From Oasisia sp. SBJ-2009 (Eukaryota; Annelida; Polychaeta; Sabellida; Siboglinidae), in assembly GCA_964017155.1 (NCBI GenBank), contig OZ024856.1, positions 13,962,625-14,026,624 on the forward strand: DNA of 64,000 nt, in the 5' to 3' direction. Below, one piece after another: positions 38,145-49,458 of the stretch; positions within the stretch are counted from its first letter, which is position 1; each line of letters begins with the position of its first letter. Below the pieces are notes generated by a model. The model saw only the letters and a list, made by a program, of their open reading frames with translations. It had not been told where the DNA came from and ran no database searches. The translations under genes were made by a program, and so were the position numbers.

Positions 38145-38735
38145 CTTTGGTCACAATGAGGACTTTAGCAGGGGCAAATGCTTGGAGGAAAGTCGAAGGG
38201 GTGATGGGAGATAGTCGCATATCACGTAAACATAAAGGAAATGTGCTCAGTTCGTGTGTTACGCCGGCATACATGAATGCACTAGAGACGATGGCATTAA
38301 CAGAGAAACAACAGGAGAAGGTCCATATTTGCAAAACATAATCTGTTAAGAAAAATCGTGGGAACTGAGAGAGCTGATAAGAGAAAATGAATGAAATGAG
38401 AATGGAGGTTGGGGTGAAGGAAAGTTTGAAGACGAAATTGGTGAGGAGCACATGGGCTAGTCGTAAAAAAATGGCAGATGAAAAACTGGCAAAGAGAGCA
38501 GATGCCTAGAATGTGGAGGGGAAATGGAGGCGAGGAAGACCGAAATTGCGACGGGGATTGCATTGAAAGTGACCTAGAAAGAGTGGGAGAAGAATGTAAA
38601 AAATGATAGTTAGAATGAATTGGAGACTGCTGACAAAGGACGTAATATGAGAAAAGTGAGAGGAAGAAAAAAGGCAAAAAAGGCAAAAAAGGCAAAAAAG
38701 GCAAAAAAGGCAAAAAAGGCAAAAAAAGGAAATCA
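38145..38735 (+). pseudogene. LINE ORF2 C-terminal fragment ending in a (AAGGCAAAA)n tail
   Basis: The + frame starting near 38147 encodes GANAWRKVEGVMGDSRISRK, HKGNVLSSCVTPAYMNALET and MALTEKQQEKVHICKT, the post-RT region of a LINE. After frame changes come RMEVGVKESLKTKLVRS, EKLAKRADA, KWRRGRPKLR and NWRLLTKDV, then a basic tail. The end is a 9-bp tandem repeat (38664-38728) that reads Lys-Ala-Lys in one frame. It is 5'-truncated and broken. Confidence 0.6.
38664..38728. repeat. (AAGGCAAAA)n tandem repeat
   Basis: About seven copies. In frame it encodes repeated KAKKAKKAK at the C-terminus of the LINE fragment. Confidence 0.9.
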
Positions 38736-39255
38736 TGGTCAACTCACCCTTGACGACAGTGATGCCAAGAAAACAATAACACAAAATGCAATTTCACCTT
38801 AGTCTAGTAACTAGACAAATGTCATTTTGAATCCTTAATGGCCATTAGCCATCATGCACATTGAAAACAATAACGTTGTCATTGTCCTGTCAATTCTTAT
38901 GCTGCAGCCAGCGACAGAAGTGGATAATTCAGAACTTAATCCTATTTGAACTATGAATTTCTGTGTGAAATGGTAGGACTGGGAAAGAAAATCTTACACA
39001 GGCATCTTGAAACCCACTGTACTTTGTGACACTATTAATCAGGCAGCCACTTATTGAATCGGGCAGCCAGTTATTGGTACTCCGTTCCCCATCATCCCCT
39101 AATTTTTCTTGATCGGGGGGCATGGCTACGCCATTGACGGAGGTGCGCCATAAACTATTTAGTAATGAGAAGAGGCAACCATCTTTCTTTCTTTTTCTAA
39201 ATTGATGACATTGCGTTTTACGTATAAATGTTCTGTCGAAAATATGATTTTCATG

Positions 39256-39338
39256 TGAGTGAGTGGATGTGTGGGTGGGTGAATGAGTGAGTGATTAAAT
39301 GAGTGAGTGAGTGAGTGAGTGAGTGAGCGAGCGAGTGA
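39256..39338. repeat. (GAGT)n microsatellite
   Basis: Imperfect tetranucleotide repeat with gagc variants at its end. Confidence 0.9.
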
Positions 39339-39474
39339 CAAGAGGAACTGTTATTTATTATGTGAATATCAGTGACTTGATGTGAAGCCTGGCCCTATTG
39401 CCATGTGTGAATATATAATATTGCAAGTCAATAAAACATATTATCTATGCACTGTCTGTTTTTGTTGTGCGCAG

Positions 39475-39559
39475 TGATATGTAACATCGGTTCGTCGAGC
39501 GTATGGCAACTGAGGGAGATATGATGTCAGAAAGTGATAATGAAAGTACCGATAACATG
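39475..39559 (+). CDS. Candidate first coding exon, acidic N-terminus
   Basis: A pyrimidine-rich acceptor (tgtttttgttgtgcgcag) ends at 39474 and a consensus donor atgGTGAGT follows at 39560. All three frames hit a stop near the 5' end, so this would be a 5' UTR/start exon: ATG at 39503 gives MATEGDMMSESDNESTDNM in phase 0. If an inner acceptor at about 60361 is used, it could join the membrane-helix exon at 60346-60502, with a 20-kb intron full of transposons; this is speculative. Confidence 0.35.
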
Positions 39560-39579
39560 GTGAGTTTGGAATGTTACCC

Positions 39580-40314
39580 AGTCCGATTTAAGGTTACCTT
39601 GTTATAGTTAAAAGAAGAAGAAGAATACTTTCATTTTATTTGACCCGTATATGATACAATACATTCATGTAAAAAATATAAAAACAGCACAAATATTTAA
39701 ACTTACAGTATAGACGCTACACCGTATGACAATGGAATAACAAAAAAGTATGGTCAGGAAATTCCTCTAAGACAGTAATAGTCGCTTTCGAGCCTTGTGG
39801 AAAATGGAAACAATTGACAATATCAACACATCACCTAATTTAAATTTTCAAACAATTGTTAAATGGATGTCAACAGGCAGTGTAGATTACATGCTCGCTG
39901 AAATTGTATGTATGGCACTCTTTATGTGCTGTATAACGTTGAATAAAGTTGACAGGTGGTTGTTAGTTATTAAATTTACATGATATTTGAGTAACAAGTA
40001 AAAATACCATAACTGGTATATGAATGAATGAATGAATGAATGTTTATTTAACAACAGCAACACAGGAATATACAACATAGTATGAAAAATAATACAATAC
40101 ATAATGGTAACGACAATACAATATAATATCGGTGCTGTTGTTAAAAGGACATAGCAGAAGTCATATGACTTGTAAGGCGCTATGCCCTTCTCAACTAAAA
40201 TGCGTAATAGTTATAGTAAAAGTTATGAGATTTAATACAACCAACAATAATATTTTTTTTGCATTGTGTTAATTGTTCATAAATACGATGAAAGTAACGT
40301 CGACTTTAAACTTT
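39580..40314. other. LINE 3' UTR-like sequence; no gene
   Basis: Includes (TGAA)n at 40019-40042 and the probable 3' UTR of the LINE at 40315-41443 (aaggcgctatgcccttctcaa on the + strand near 40170). Not assigned to any gene. Confidence 0.4.
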
Positions 40315-41443
40315 TTAAAATTGTTGTAAACTTGGCAACTGTCTTATATTACTTTCAAGACCGTTCCATACGTGTATTCCTCTGACAGTAATTGACAGTA
40401 GTCTATGGGTGGTGTTCGCTTTTTTAACATAAAATAGTTTAGATTGTCTGGTATCATACTTGTGTACGGCTGCAGTTGGTTCAAAGAGCGCCTGTACACG
40501 ACCTTCTAAACAGTGGTTGTTTGCTTTATAAAGCATAACCATAGTCCTATGTGTAATTAAATCTTGAAGTTTAAGAATTCTTGAACAGTGAAAAAATACA
40601 GATGTATGACCATGGTAATCTAGACTATATATTATTCGTATAGCTTTTTTCTGTAGCAGAGAGAGTTTTCTTACTCTAGACGGATACGTATTTCCCCATA
40701 TTTCACAGCAATAAGACATATATGGTTCAACAAGTGATTGGTATAACGTGCGTAATGCTTGAATATCAAGAACATCCTTTGTTTTATACAAAACACCTAT
40801 GCTTTTTGATACCTTCGTTTCAACCGTTTTTATCTGCTCTCTCCACGTTAAGTTTTCATCAATGATTACACCAAGGAATTTTGTATGTGACACCTGCTCA
40901 ATGTTCTTTCCATTCAAAACAATGTTTACTGTTGGTCTAAGTTGTTTTTTATTTGTAAACATGATAAAATTGGTTTTGTTCACATTAAGCGATAATTTAT
41001 TAACTCTGAACCATATATCTAGTTTTTCTAGTTCGTTATTAACTGTACATGTTATATCCACAATATTCCTAGTTGAGTAAAAAATGCTAGTGTCATCTGC
41101 AAACAAAATAATATTAAGCAATTTTGACACTTCACACATGTCATTTATATATAAAATAAATAGTACTGGGCCCAGGATTGATCCTTGTGGGACTCCACAC
41201 TTGATATTCTTTAGCTCTGAATTATTGTTGTTATAGCACACATACTGACCACGATTGGCTAAATAACTTTTAATCCAATCTAGTGCCAAACCCCTTATTC
41301 CATAACATTGTAACTTACTTAGCAGTATTTTATGATCAACGGTGTCAAATGCTTTCTTCAGATCAATAAAGACCCCGATAGTGCTTTCTTGTTTATCTAT
41401 TGCTGAAGTGATATCCTTGTTGACTGTGTGTAATAGGTTTTTC
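40315..41443 (-). pseudogene. LINE reverse transcriptase, 5'-truncated but open
   Basis: On the - strand an uninterrupted frame from about 41443 encodes DKQESTIGVFIDLKKAFDTV, SKLQCYGIRGLALDWIKSYL, CGVPQGSILGPVLFILYIND, LFADDTS (catalytic Asp pair intact), LSLNVNKTNFIMF, FLGVIIDENLTWREQI, PYMSYCCEIWGNTY, KKAIRIIYSLDYHGHTS and IHVWNGL. The style is that of the jockey/CR1 group. The N-terminal endonuclease and the first RT motifs are missing. At the 5' end the sequence changes within a few bases to a different LINE (41445-41493). Confidence 0.75.
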
Positions 41444-41444
41444 T

Positions 41445-41513
41445 GTGACTATATCTGGAATGTCATTGAGTAAAAGTGGCAAATCATGCCTAAGGCATGA
41501 TTTGCCACTTTTA
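41445..41513. repeat. Chimeric LINE junction with a perfect 20-bp hairpin
   Basis: 41471-41490 (taaaagtggcaaatcatgcc) and 41494-41513 are exact reverse complements with a 3-bp spacer. The - strand of 41445-41493 reads like the C-terminal region of the LINE at 49448-52588 (LRHDLPLLLNDIPDIV against LRHNLPLLLNNLPEIV). A piece of a second LINE family is thus joined to the RT fragment and partly duplicated in inverted orientation. Confidence 0.7.
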
Positions 41514-41548
41514 TTGTGTGGACACACAAGTAGGTGTAATCAAACATG

Positions 41549-42271
41549 TATAATGTGTGTACATTTATATAACGTGTACATTTGTTGATATAATACTTAA
41601 TTTTTTTTAATGATAAACATTCATTAATAAAAACGATGCAATCAATAAAAATGTGTTGTCACAAAAGCATGCTTAGTAGTATGAGTGTATCATATTTTAT
41701 TTTGACTCTTGTGTCATTGTTAAACCATTATTCTCCAATTACGTAAATAAACTGGTAGCTCATTGTGTCAATATTTATAATACAAATGTGAATTGATGTA
41801 ATTTAAAGTTACCCTCTATTGGATTGGGCAATCCGATACAAACGGCAAAAAGTAGCCGACGCTAGCTTTGACTAACCTCCATTACATGGCAGCACCTTTC
41901 GGCTCCTCAAAATATCTCCTCGGCGAAGTTACCGTGCCGAGCGACTATAACGACGTTTGTGGATGTTGCCGTTTATAGAACATTCTCGCGTAGAAAAACT
42001 CATCCCAAAGCGGTCCCATTTTCTCGACTGACTTACGAAACTTATCAGCGCTAACATTAGCAAAATGATGGCTAGCAAAGCTTGTCTCCATTTTGTTGAG
42101 ATATGCTTCTTCGGAAATGCTATATTGGGAAAAGCTTTATTGAGTGCATCAATATTGTGACAACACATCTTTTATTGATTGCATCGTTTTTATTAAGGAA
42201 TGTTTATCATCAAAACGTTGTCAGTATTATATCAACAAATGTACACATTATATAAAGGTACACACATTATA
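41549..42271. mobile_element. Non-autonomous DNA transposon/MITE with about 116-bp terminal inverted repeats
   Basis: The left arm 41549-41664 and right arm 42155-42271 are inverted copies (outer tataatgtgtgtac, then gtgtacatttgttgatataa, inner acgatgcaatcaataaaa and atgtgttgtcacaa). The 490-bp interior has no transposase; a 79-codon - strand ORF there has no recognisable motif. Ends start TATAATG; a target duplication could not be decided. Confidence 0.75.
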
Positions 42272-44450
42272 AGGGAAACCCGAGCAATACGGGAGAGTTA
42301 ACATTCCGTTGTTCGTCACACCCACATTTTGCGCATTAGGGTAATTGTTTGTTGTGTATCGGCCAAACACACCAAAACACAACAGGGCATGGTATTGTTT
42401 TTTGTTGACATCATTATTTTTTGATAAATACGGATTATCCCGTTTTACCCGCATAATTCCCATTTTACCCGCATATACGGGTAAAATGGAATTTTGATCC
42501 GGGAAATATGGGATACATATTTAGTTGTGTCATTCGCTAATGTGACGTGGTACTACTTATTCAAAATAGTTATTTTAAGTAACTGATATATTAAAACTAG
42601 TAAACTACAACAAAATAGCCAAGATATGCGATATGGTAAGGTTGTATAAGCAAAATGTCATACTTCTTTGTGAATTTGACTGCCGTACCTTGGGTGGATT
42701 ACCATTCCTGTACCTTTTTACATCGTACCTGATGTTTGTATATCTTTAATACACTTTTATGTTACTGGCTACAACCACATTTTACGGGAAGGAATTTGTG
42801 TTTTAATATAAATAAAAAACAGAGATCACCGTCTTAGACTTGGATATGGCGATAGTCAATACACAATTAAATTTCTCACATATTTCTTAAAGGGAATAGA
42901 AACAAGGCTTTACCTAAAATTGGTTGTCCATGTATACGTAACAATTAAGTATGTATGCAACATTTTACAACATTAAAAATACATTTGTATTATAAATTCG
43001 GTTTTAAGCCCGTCAGCATAGCGATTGCTGCGGAAAGCTGAAAGTTAATTAGCAAGGCAATCACGTGGTATCGTGGCCTCAAAATGACAGGCGGACCCTT
43101 TCTACGTATTCAGAGCATGTTTACAAGGGCAGTTTTTGAGTCGAAATATAATACATTATTGTGCGATATTCCGATGTTCTCGTGCAAGTATTTTCTGAAT
43201 TAAATCATCTTTTCCTCATTCGTGATAAGCCTCTCTTCAACATATATGTTAGCAACTTGTCTCGCTTCTCTTTGGTATGCAACAAATGAAATGTCGATAG
43301 AATGTCTGCTGAACACTTCTGCCCGTGTGTGTGTAGTTCCGGTCACGTCATGGTCAGCGGGAAGGAGCAGGAACTGATGACGTGTCTCCGATCATGCGCC
43401 ACAAACAAAGAGACAAACGTACAGTAGGCGCATGTAGTCCGTTGACTTCTGTGCCCAACACCGATAGAGAATACACTGTAGTGTGCATCGCTAGTCCGAA
43501 GGTTTTTCGTGCGGACAGAGACAAACGTAGCGTATGGTGAACCAGTCCATCGAGTTCTGTTTTCATAGCTCTTAGAGGTGGCGTATGAGCGATGCCGAAG
43601 TAGACCCTGAAACTGTAATTAGAACTAGAGAGAGCAATGGACACTGCGATACATAACAAACAACCCTGATTAGCGGGTGATAGCGTGGGATCAAGCGATC
43701 GATATAGATAGATAGATAGATATAGAGTATTTATTCTCAACAACATACATTTTACATAATATATACTGTGCTTGCAATACAAATTGTTGAAGAAAGGGTA
43801 CAGGAAGTGCAGTACTTATCATGTGTCTTGTCATAAAATTATTTGCTTCTAAGTCTGAGAGTTTCGAGGAAGAAACAAAATACAAATTACGTTCACGCCC
43901 GCCATTTATAATCGATTGACAGATGTAAACGTTCCTTGGGTCTCTCGTTGTCGCGTGATTGTATGACTTGAATGGTCGGTTGTCTAGTTACCGTGCTTGG
44001 AAAATGAAATGTGTCTTAGACAAAGTAGCCACGTTGATTTGTACGAATGTGCCAGCTTTATATCGTCGGAACTCGGAAGTATAATTATCTGACTAGATGG
44101 AGTATTTGAAAATTATAATGGTTTATCTATAACATTAACAGAGATGATCCTGCTTGGTCGTGTGATATATAAACTGCTTTGATATTTTGTCTAACGGTAT
44201 ACATTTTATCCCTCATTCCTTTGAAAATAGTGTTTATGCCGTTATGAAATATATGCTATCCATAAGAAACCCTAGTTCTTAGGTTATGCGTATGTATATC
44301 TATGTGTATGTGTGTTTGTGAATGTGTTTGGCTAGGTAGCGCGTACGTGCGTGAGTGCGCGTTTGGGTGCGTGCATACTGGCGTAAGAGTTGTTTTAGGT
44401 TGGTTAACGACGACAACCGTGAGTGTATGTTACACAAACGCAAAGCGTCT
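42272..44450. other. No gene seen
   Basis: Contains a short inverted match around 42440-42490 (cccattttacccgcatatacgggtaaaatgg, a hairpin) and (GATA)n at 43705-43725. ORFs on the - strand near 43354-43885 have no recognisable protein features. Confidence 0.4.
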
Positions 44451-44459
44451 ACGAGAAAC

Positions 44460-44590
<131 letters not shown>

Positions 44591-44594
44591 GCAA

Positions 44595-46250
44595 CAGGCG
44601 AAACAGGATGCATATAAAGACAATGAATGACAAAGACAAAGACAAATACAAGAAAGCGAGATATGCAGCGGAAAAGCCCATCAAGACCGGAAAGGCCAAA
44701 TACAGGGACAAACTTTAGGAAACTCTCACCTCCAACAACTCTAAGAACATCTGGCACGGTCTGAAGGGCATAACCAACTATAAGCCTTCTCCAAAGAATA
44801 CTCCCACTACCGACACTATTCTTCCTGATAAACTGAATGACTTTTACAGCCGCTTTGAGAAGTAGAACACTATTCCTCCTTCCTCTATCACAGAGTTTCC
44901 CTCCTTCTCCTACTCGGCTGCTGGACCGGATAACATCTCTCCTTGTTTCCTAAAACAATGTGCCGGCCAACTATCAGGTATCTTCACAGACATATTCAGT
45001 GTGTCTCTATCCCACTGTAAAATCCCCCATTGCTTCAAAAGTCAACTATCATCCCTGTTCCCTAGAATTCTACAGCTTCTTGTTTAAACGATTGTAGACC
45101 TATTGCCTTGACCTCTGTAGGCATGAAGACATTCGCGCGCTTGGTCCTCCAGTTTCTGAAATCAATAATAGATCCATTGCTTGACCGATTTCAGTTTGCA
45201 TATTCTAGGTTTGTTGAAGACGCTGTCTCTCTAGAATGGTTTTATGTTCTCCAACATCTAGACAGTCCAGATACTTACGCTAAGATCCTTTTTGTCGATT
45301 ATAGCTCTGCTTTTAATACAATTATCCCCTCAAAACTGTTTGAGAAGACGCAGAATGTGGGTGTCCCACAATCCATGTGTCTGTGGATCCTCGATAATTT
45401 TATTGTTGCGAAAATAGGTGGCAACTTATCGTCATCACTTAATTTGTCTACTGGTACGCCCCAGGGCTGTGTTCTGTCATCAATGCTGTACTTTCTTTTT
45501 ACGTATGATTGTGTATCTTGTCATGAAAGTACCGAAATACTGAAATTTGCTGATGATACTTCAGTGCAAGGGCTTATTACCACCGCTGATGAATCTGAGT
45601 ATCGTGATCAGTTGAACAAACTTATCAGTTCGTGCAGCGAAAAAAATCTGGAGCTCAATGTAAACAAAACAAAATAAGTGATTGTGGATTTTAGGAGAAA
45701 GAAAGCTTTTCCCCTCTCTCTTCTTTTGAGCGATGGCAGACAGTTGAAATCGTCCAACATTTCAAGTTTATTGGTTCTATAATCTCTAATAAGTTTAAAT
45801 GGGAGCTACATATTGATACTATTGTCAAAATGGCGCAGCAGCGGCTATACTTTGTAAGAAGGTTGAGATCGTTTGGTTTGACCACACATATCTTGCTCAC
45901 CTTTTACAGAGCTGCAATCAAGAGAGTCCTGACATTTTCAGTCACAGTATGGTTTGGATCTATTACAGTGAAAGAAAAGGTAAGATTAAACAGAGTTGCA
46001 AAAACTGTTACCAGAATAATCGGCAGAGACCTGCCCAGTTTGGAATCATTGTATCAGCCTGCTAGGAAGAGCCATTCTCATCTCTCATGATTCATCCCAT
46101 CCTGCCTATGACCTATTTGTTTCCCTTCCATCTAGTCGCCTGTTCAGATCCATCAAAACCAGGACCAACAGATTTAGTAGCAGCTTCCCCCTAGCCGTAC
46201 AAGCCCTGTCAAAACTAAAGTGATTTATTCCTATCTGTGGTACACACACA
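44595..46250 (+). pseudogene. Rex1/CR1-group LINE, 5'-truncated
   Basis: The + strand encodes a pre-RT linker (KNIWHGLKGITNYKPSPKNT, LPDKLNDFYSRFE), AAGPDNISPCFLKQCAGQLS and RT motifs ALTSVGMKTFARLVLQFLKS, DPLLDRFQFAYSR, ILFVDYSSAFNTIIPSKL, TGTPQGCVLSSMLYFLFTYD, KFADDTS (intact) and KNLELNVNKTK. After a stop at 45675 the C-terminal part continues in other frames (VFKFIGSIISNKFKWE, VKMAQQRLYFVRRLRSF, RVLTFSVTVWFG, RLFRSIKTRTNRF). Several stops and indels make it inactive. Motifs fit the Rex1/Babar type. Confidence 0.75.
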
Positions 46251-46946
46251 TCTCACATTCAATGTGTTTTTAGTGTGTATACCATAACATAATTTATTTT
46301 ATATTATTTTAGTCCACATTTTACATTTTATGATTTTATATTTATACTATATCATATCAACTATTATTTATCGATGTTTTAAAGAAAAACGTTTTTATTC
46401 AGACCTATTTTATGTGATTGCTCTTATTTATTTATTTATTTATTTTAAAGTAGTAGGATATGTTACCGTAATCGATTGGTGCATGTGAGTGTATTATCAT
46501 GTGAACATACTTGTACGACGACCCAACATTATTGTAACTGCAATGAAAACACATATAAAAATGCAGTTGATATGTTTCTAATATATTAATTAACATGTGT
46601 TGAGCCTGTATGGAACAAGCACTTCGATTCACATATCTAGCAGGCTCATTCAGATGGTTCGTAATTTTAGACTGTTTCTAAATTAGTTCAGGGGTTTGGA
46701 AAACTTGTGGGCTTGGTGTTAAAAACAAATATTATACATACTGTTCTCTCAGCGTAAGATCATGTTTTTTACATCATTGTATAGCTAATTATGCCATCAG
46801 CAATTATATCGTTGAAACATTCTGCATACTTTTTTAATTATAGACGTTTCGACATCGTAACGTTAGCATTTCATTACTTCGTACACATGAACGTGCGAGC
46901 TCTTTCTGTGACACGCTGAGACAATGTAATTATGTTTAGAACATAC
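46250..46946. other. LINE 3' UTR and AT-rich spacer
   Basis: Probable Rex1-like 3' UTR to about 46430, a short (TTTA)n, then spacer up to the terminal inverted repeat of the large transposon. No gene. Confidence 0.4.
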
Positions 46947-47625
46947 AGTGAGGGCTCTTAATGTCAGAAAAGGCCATACATTTTCACTGCTGGACAAAAG
47001 CATGAAATGTGGCACAGACGAACTTGATACCATACTATTTCAGAATTTTGATGGAAGCAACCTGAGATGTTGATGCTTCCACCACTTTTTGCAATGTTCA
47101 AAATGGCTGCTGCCATCGAAAATAAAAAACTTGCTTTTCCATATTTCATGAACAGTTTCACATAAAATGTTTCTTTTTGGCTTAATATATACATTATCTT
47201 GTCTTCTAATTTAAAATATGGTGCATTTCGACTTATTCGACATTCATGTCCGCCATTTTTAAAGATGGCGGCCATATTCACTAATGTTGCCATATCTGAT
47301 AAAATATGGCACTTAGAGTCGTTATTTTGGCATCAATGTATAGGAACGTGGATAGCGATTTTACATTTATCAAACATTTCACGCCTGACCTTAATTTGAC
47401 CTTCACAACTGCCATTTAATAAAATGGCGGCTGTAAAATCGAGAAAAACTAGTTATTTAGAGGGATGCTATACGGACTCTTTTTCAATACATACGTATAT
47501 TGGGATAGCTATTTTAAATATTTTACTTTTTGACCTTGACCGACATTCACATCCACCGTTTTTCAAGATGGTGACCCTCAAAAAAAATTCGTTATGTCGT
47601 GTGAACTTTACCATCTAGAATGGAT
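46947..47625 (+). repeat. Left terminal inverted repeat of the large transposon
   Basis: Pairs with the right arm in inverse order: gacaaaagcatgaaat, ggaagcaacctgaga, ccatcgaaaataaaa, gttattttggcatca, gaccttaatttgacc, gagggatgctatacgga, gaccttgaccgacattcaca, gtgaactttacca. Repeated gccattt...aatggcgg palindromes occur every 150-200 bp. Confidence 0.85.
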
Positions 47626-48202
47626 ATATTTATACCATGATATAAGTGAGTGGTTGGGGTTTACAATTTAATGAAACATTTAGCATTTGACCTTCACTGA
47701 CCTTCATATCCGCCATTTTAGCAAACAAACAATATAGGTTTACTATGCGCTTACTGACATTGGCCAACATCATATTCATCACATTACTATAGATATATCA
47801 GTGACGTGTACGACACCGCATCTCTATCGGCTGAGGCAAAACTACCCACACAATCCGCAGTAGACAGTAGTTGAGGTAGGAGAAGCGGGATGACGTGAAT
47901 GGGTGATCGAGGGAGCGGATGGAAAGGGTGAGAAAGAGCCTACTCTTATGGAATTTTGTATGTAAATTGATATTGACTTGTCATATGTCGGATACATACA
48001 TTATCGCCCACACCACGCCATGCCACACCCAGACGGTCTGGCTGGAGCCGCGCGCTGACCGTTCCGCCTCGCTGACCGTTCAAACAATTTGGACTTTGCG
48101 CTAAGCAACATCCAGCGACTACGGGTGTCACACCCTGAAAATTGACTAACGCCGTAGAAACAAAAACATTGTATTGCTTGATTCCCAGAAAAAGTTGAAA
48201 GG

Positions 48203-48943
48203 ATGCCGCCCTCAAAGGTGAGCGAAGACATTGCAGAAATGAAATCATCTTTACAATTTCTGTGCAAAAGTTTTGATGAAATAAAAGTATCAAACAAGCA
48301 ACTGAAAGACGCTTTGCTAGAAATGAAAAAAAGCAATGATACAATGAACAAGCGAATTGACCTGTTAGAGTCTAAACTACAATCGAAGGACGAACACATT
48401 GATCGATTAGTGAGATCCATGGACCTATTGGAAATGAACTCAAAAAAGAACAATGTGATAATCAGCGGGCTGGACCTCCAAGCCCGCAGCTACGCGAGAG
48501 CGACGAGCGGGAACGACCATGGGGAGGAAAATGGCACCGGCAACCAGAGTGGCGGAGAATTCACCGGCCTAAGACAAAAGGTTGCAGAGTTTGTAAAAAA
48601 GTCCATGGGAGTGCAACTTCAAACGAGCGACATCGTTGCTTGCCACGAATTACCAAGCAGAAAGGGAGAAAGGGTTAAACCAGTTATCGTTAGCCTGATC
48701 AACAACGCGGTAAAGCGAGACGTTATGATGGGGCGAAAGAAGTTGAAGGGCACTCGCATTTACGTAAACGAGCAGCTCACGAAAAAGAATGCTGCCCTCT
48801 TCAAAAAGGCGAGGGACCTGAAAAAGCAGGCAACGATCGACAGCACGTGGACGTACAACGGGAAGGTCTTCCTAAAGAAGTCGCAATCTGGGTCGCCCAT
48901 AGAGATAACAGCAGAAGAGGATCTTAGTCCCTTCGTTGCCTAA
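48203..48943 (+). CDS. LINE ORF1 protein (coiled coil and RNA-binding type)
   Basis: 246 codons from an ATG at 48203. Residues 1-90 form a long heptad-like helix (EIKVSNKQLKDALLEMKKSN, RIDLLESKLQSKDEHIDRLV) expected to trimerise. KNNVIISGLD begins an RRM-like fold, followed by a Gly/Asn/Asp-rich insert (residues about 105-125). The C-terminal part has RKGERVKPVIVSLINNAVKR, KKLKGTRIYVNEQLTKKNA, LFKKARDLKKQ and TWTYNGKVFLKK, as in L1-like ORF1 proteins that bind the element's RNA and act as nucleic-acid chaperones. It is intact, with GC content higher than ORF2. A 59-nt gap separates it from the next ORF. Confidence 0.8.
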   Translation: MPPSKVSEDIAEMKSSLQFLCKSFDEIKVSNKQLKDALLEMKKSNDTMNKRIDLLESKLQSKDEHIDRLVRSMDLLEMNSKKNNVIISGLDLQARSYARATSGNDHGEENGTGNQSGGEFTGLRQKVAEFVKKSMGVQLQTSDIVACHELPSRKGERVKPVIVSLINNAVKRDVMMGRKKLKGTRIYVNEQLTKKNAALFKKARDLKKQATIDSTWTYNGKVFLKKSQSGSPIEITAEEDLSPFVA

Positions 48944-49002
48944 AGAACATCGCAGGTACAAATCAGACAATCTGGACAATATGCGAAACTATAAATGGAC
49001 AC

Positions 49003-49458
49003 ATGCTTTTTGTTCTTTTATTATTTTGCTCTTTAATTTATCGTAAAATGATGACTGGTAAAATACATGTATTTCCTTTTTCAAATGACATATACGTAAT
49101 GCTTGATCTATTGTTACTGTTATTACTCGCACGTTGCCAAACGTTATGGTATCATCTATATGCGAGAATTATTATGTTATACCAAGTGAAAGCCCAGCCA
49201 GTTGGCTATACTTTCTATATGTGCTCCCTACACTTTTTTGTTTTACATATTATTCTTATATATGCTTTACCATATAATGGTGATTTTTTGTGTTGTATTG
49301 TTGGTGGTAGAGTATATTTCATGATGTTTTTTACTATAAGCCTCGTTGGCTTTTTTGTTCTTCTTTTGGTTTGCTGTCACACTGTAAACAAAGTGTTATT
49401 GCACAATGATAATGTGTTGACTTTAGAAAAAGTTAAATTACAGACAAATGGTAACTGA
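49003..49458 (+). CDS. Hydrophobic 151-residue ORF between LINE ORF1 and ORF2
   Basis: ATG at 49003, TGA at 49456-49458; it overlaps the ORF2 start (ATG 49448) by 11 nt. The product would be rich in Leu/Phe/Val/Ile with about four hydrophobic stretches: MLFVLLLFCSLIY, MLDLLLLLLLARC, CSLHFFVLHIILIYALPY and FFTISLVGFFVLLLVCC, ending in a charged tail (EKVKLQTNGN). I know no LINE protein like it. T-rich composition favours hydrophobic codons by chance, so it may be non-coding; but 151 stop-free codons placed exactly between two intact ORFs, with an overlap suited to termination-reinitiation, make a real protein plausible. Confidence 0.45.
   Translation: MLFVLLLFCSLIYRKMMTGKIHVFPFSNDIYVMLDLLLLLLLARCQTLWYHLYARIIMLYQVKAQPVGYTFYMCSLHFFVLHIILIYALPYNGDFLCCIVGGRVYFMMFFTISLVGFFVLLLVCCHTVNKVLLHNDNVLTLEKVKLQTNGN

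Noticed and set aside
38297..38784. Leu-Phe-Pro-rich - strand ORFs resembling membrane proteins
   Set aside because: Complement of the A-rich LINE tail and its 9-bp repeat; no consistent motif.
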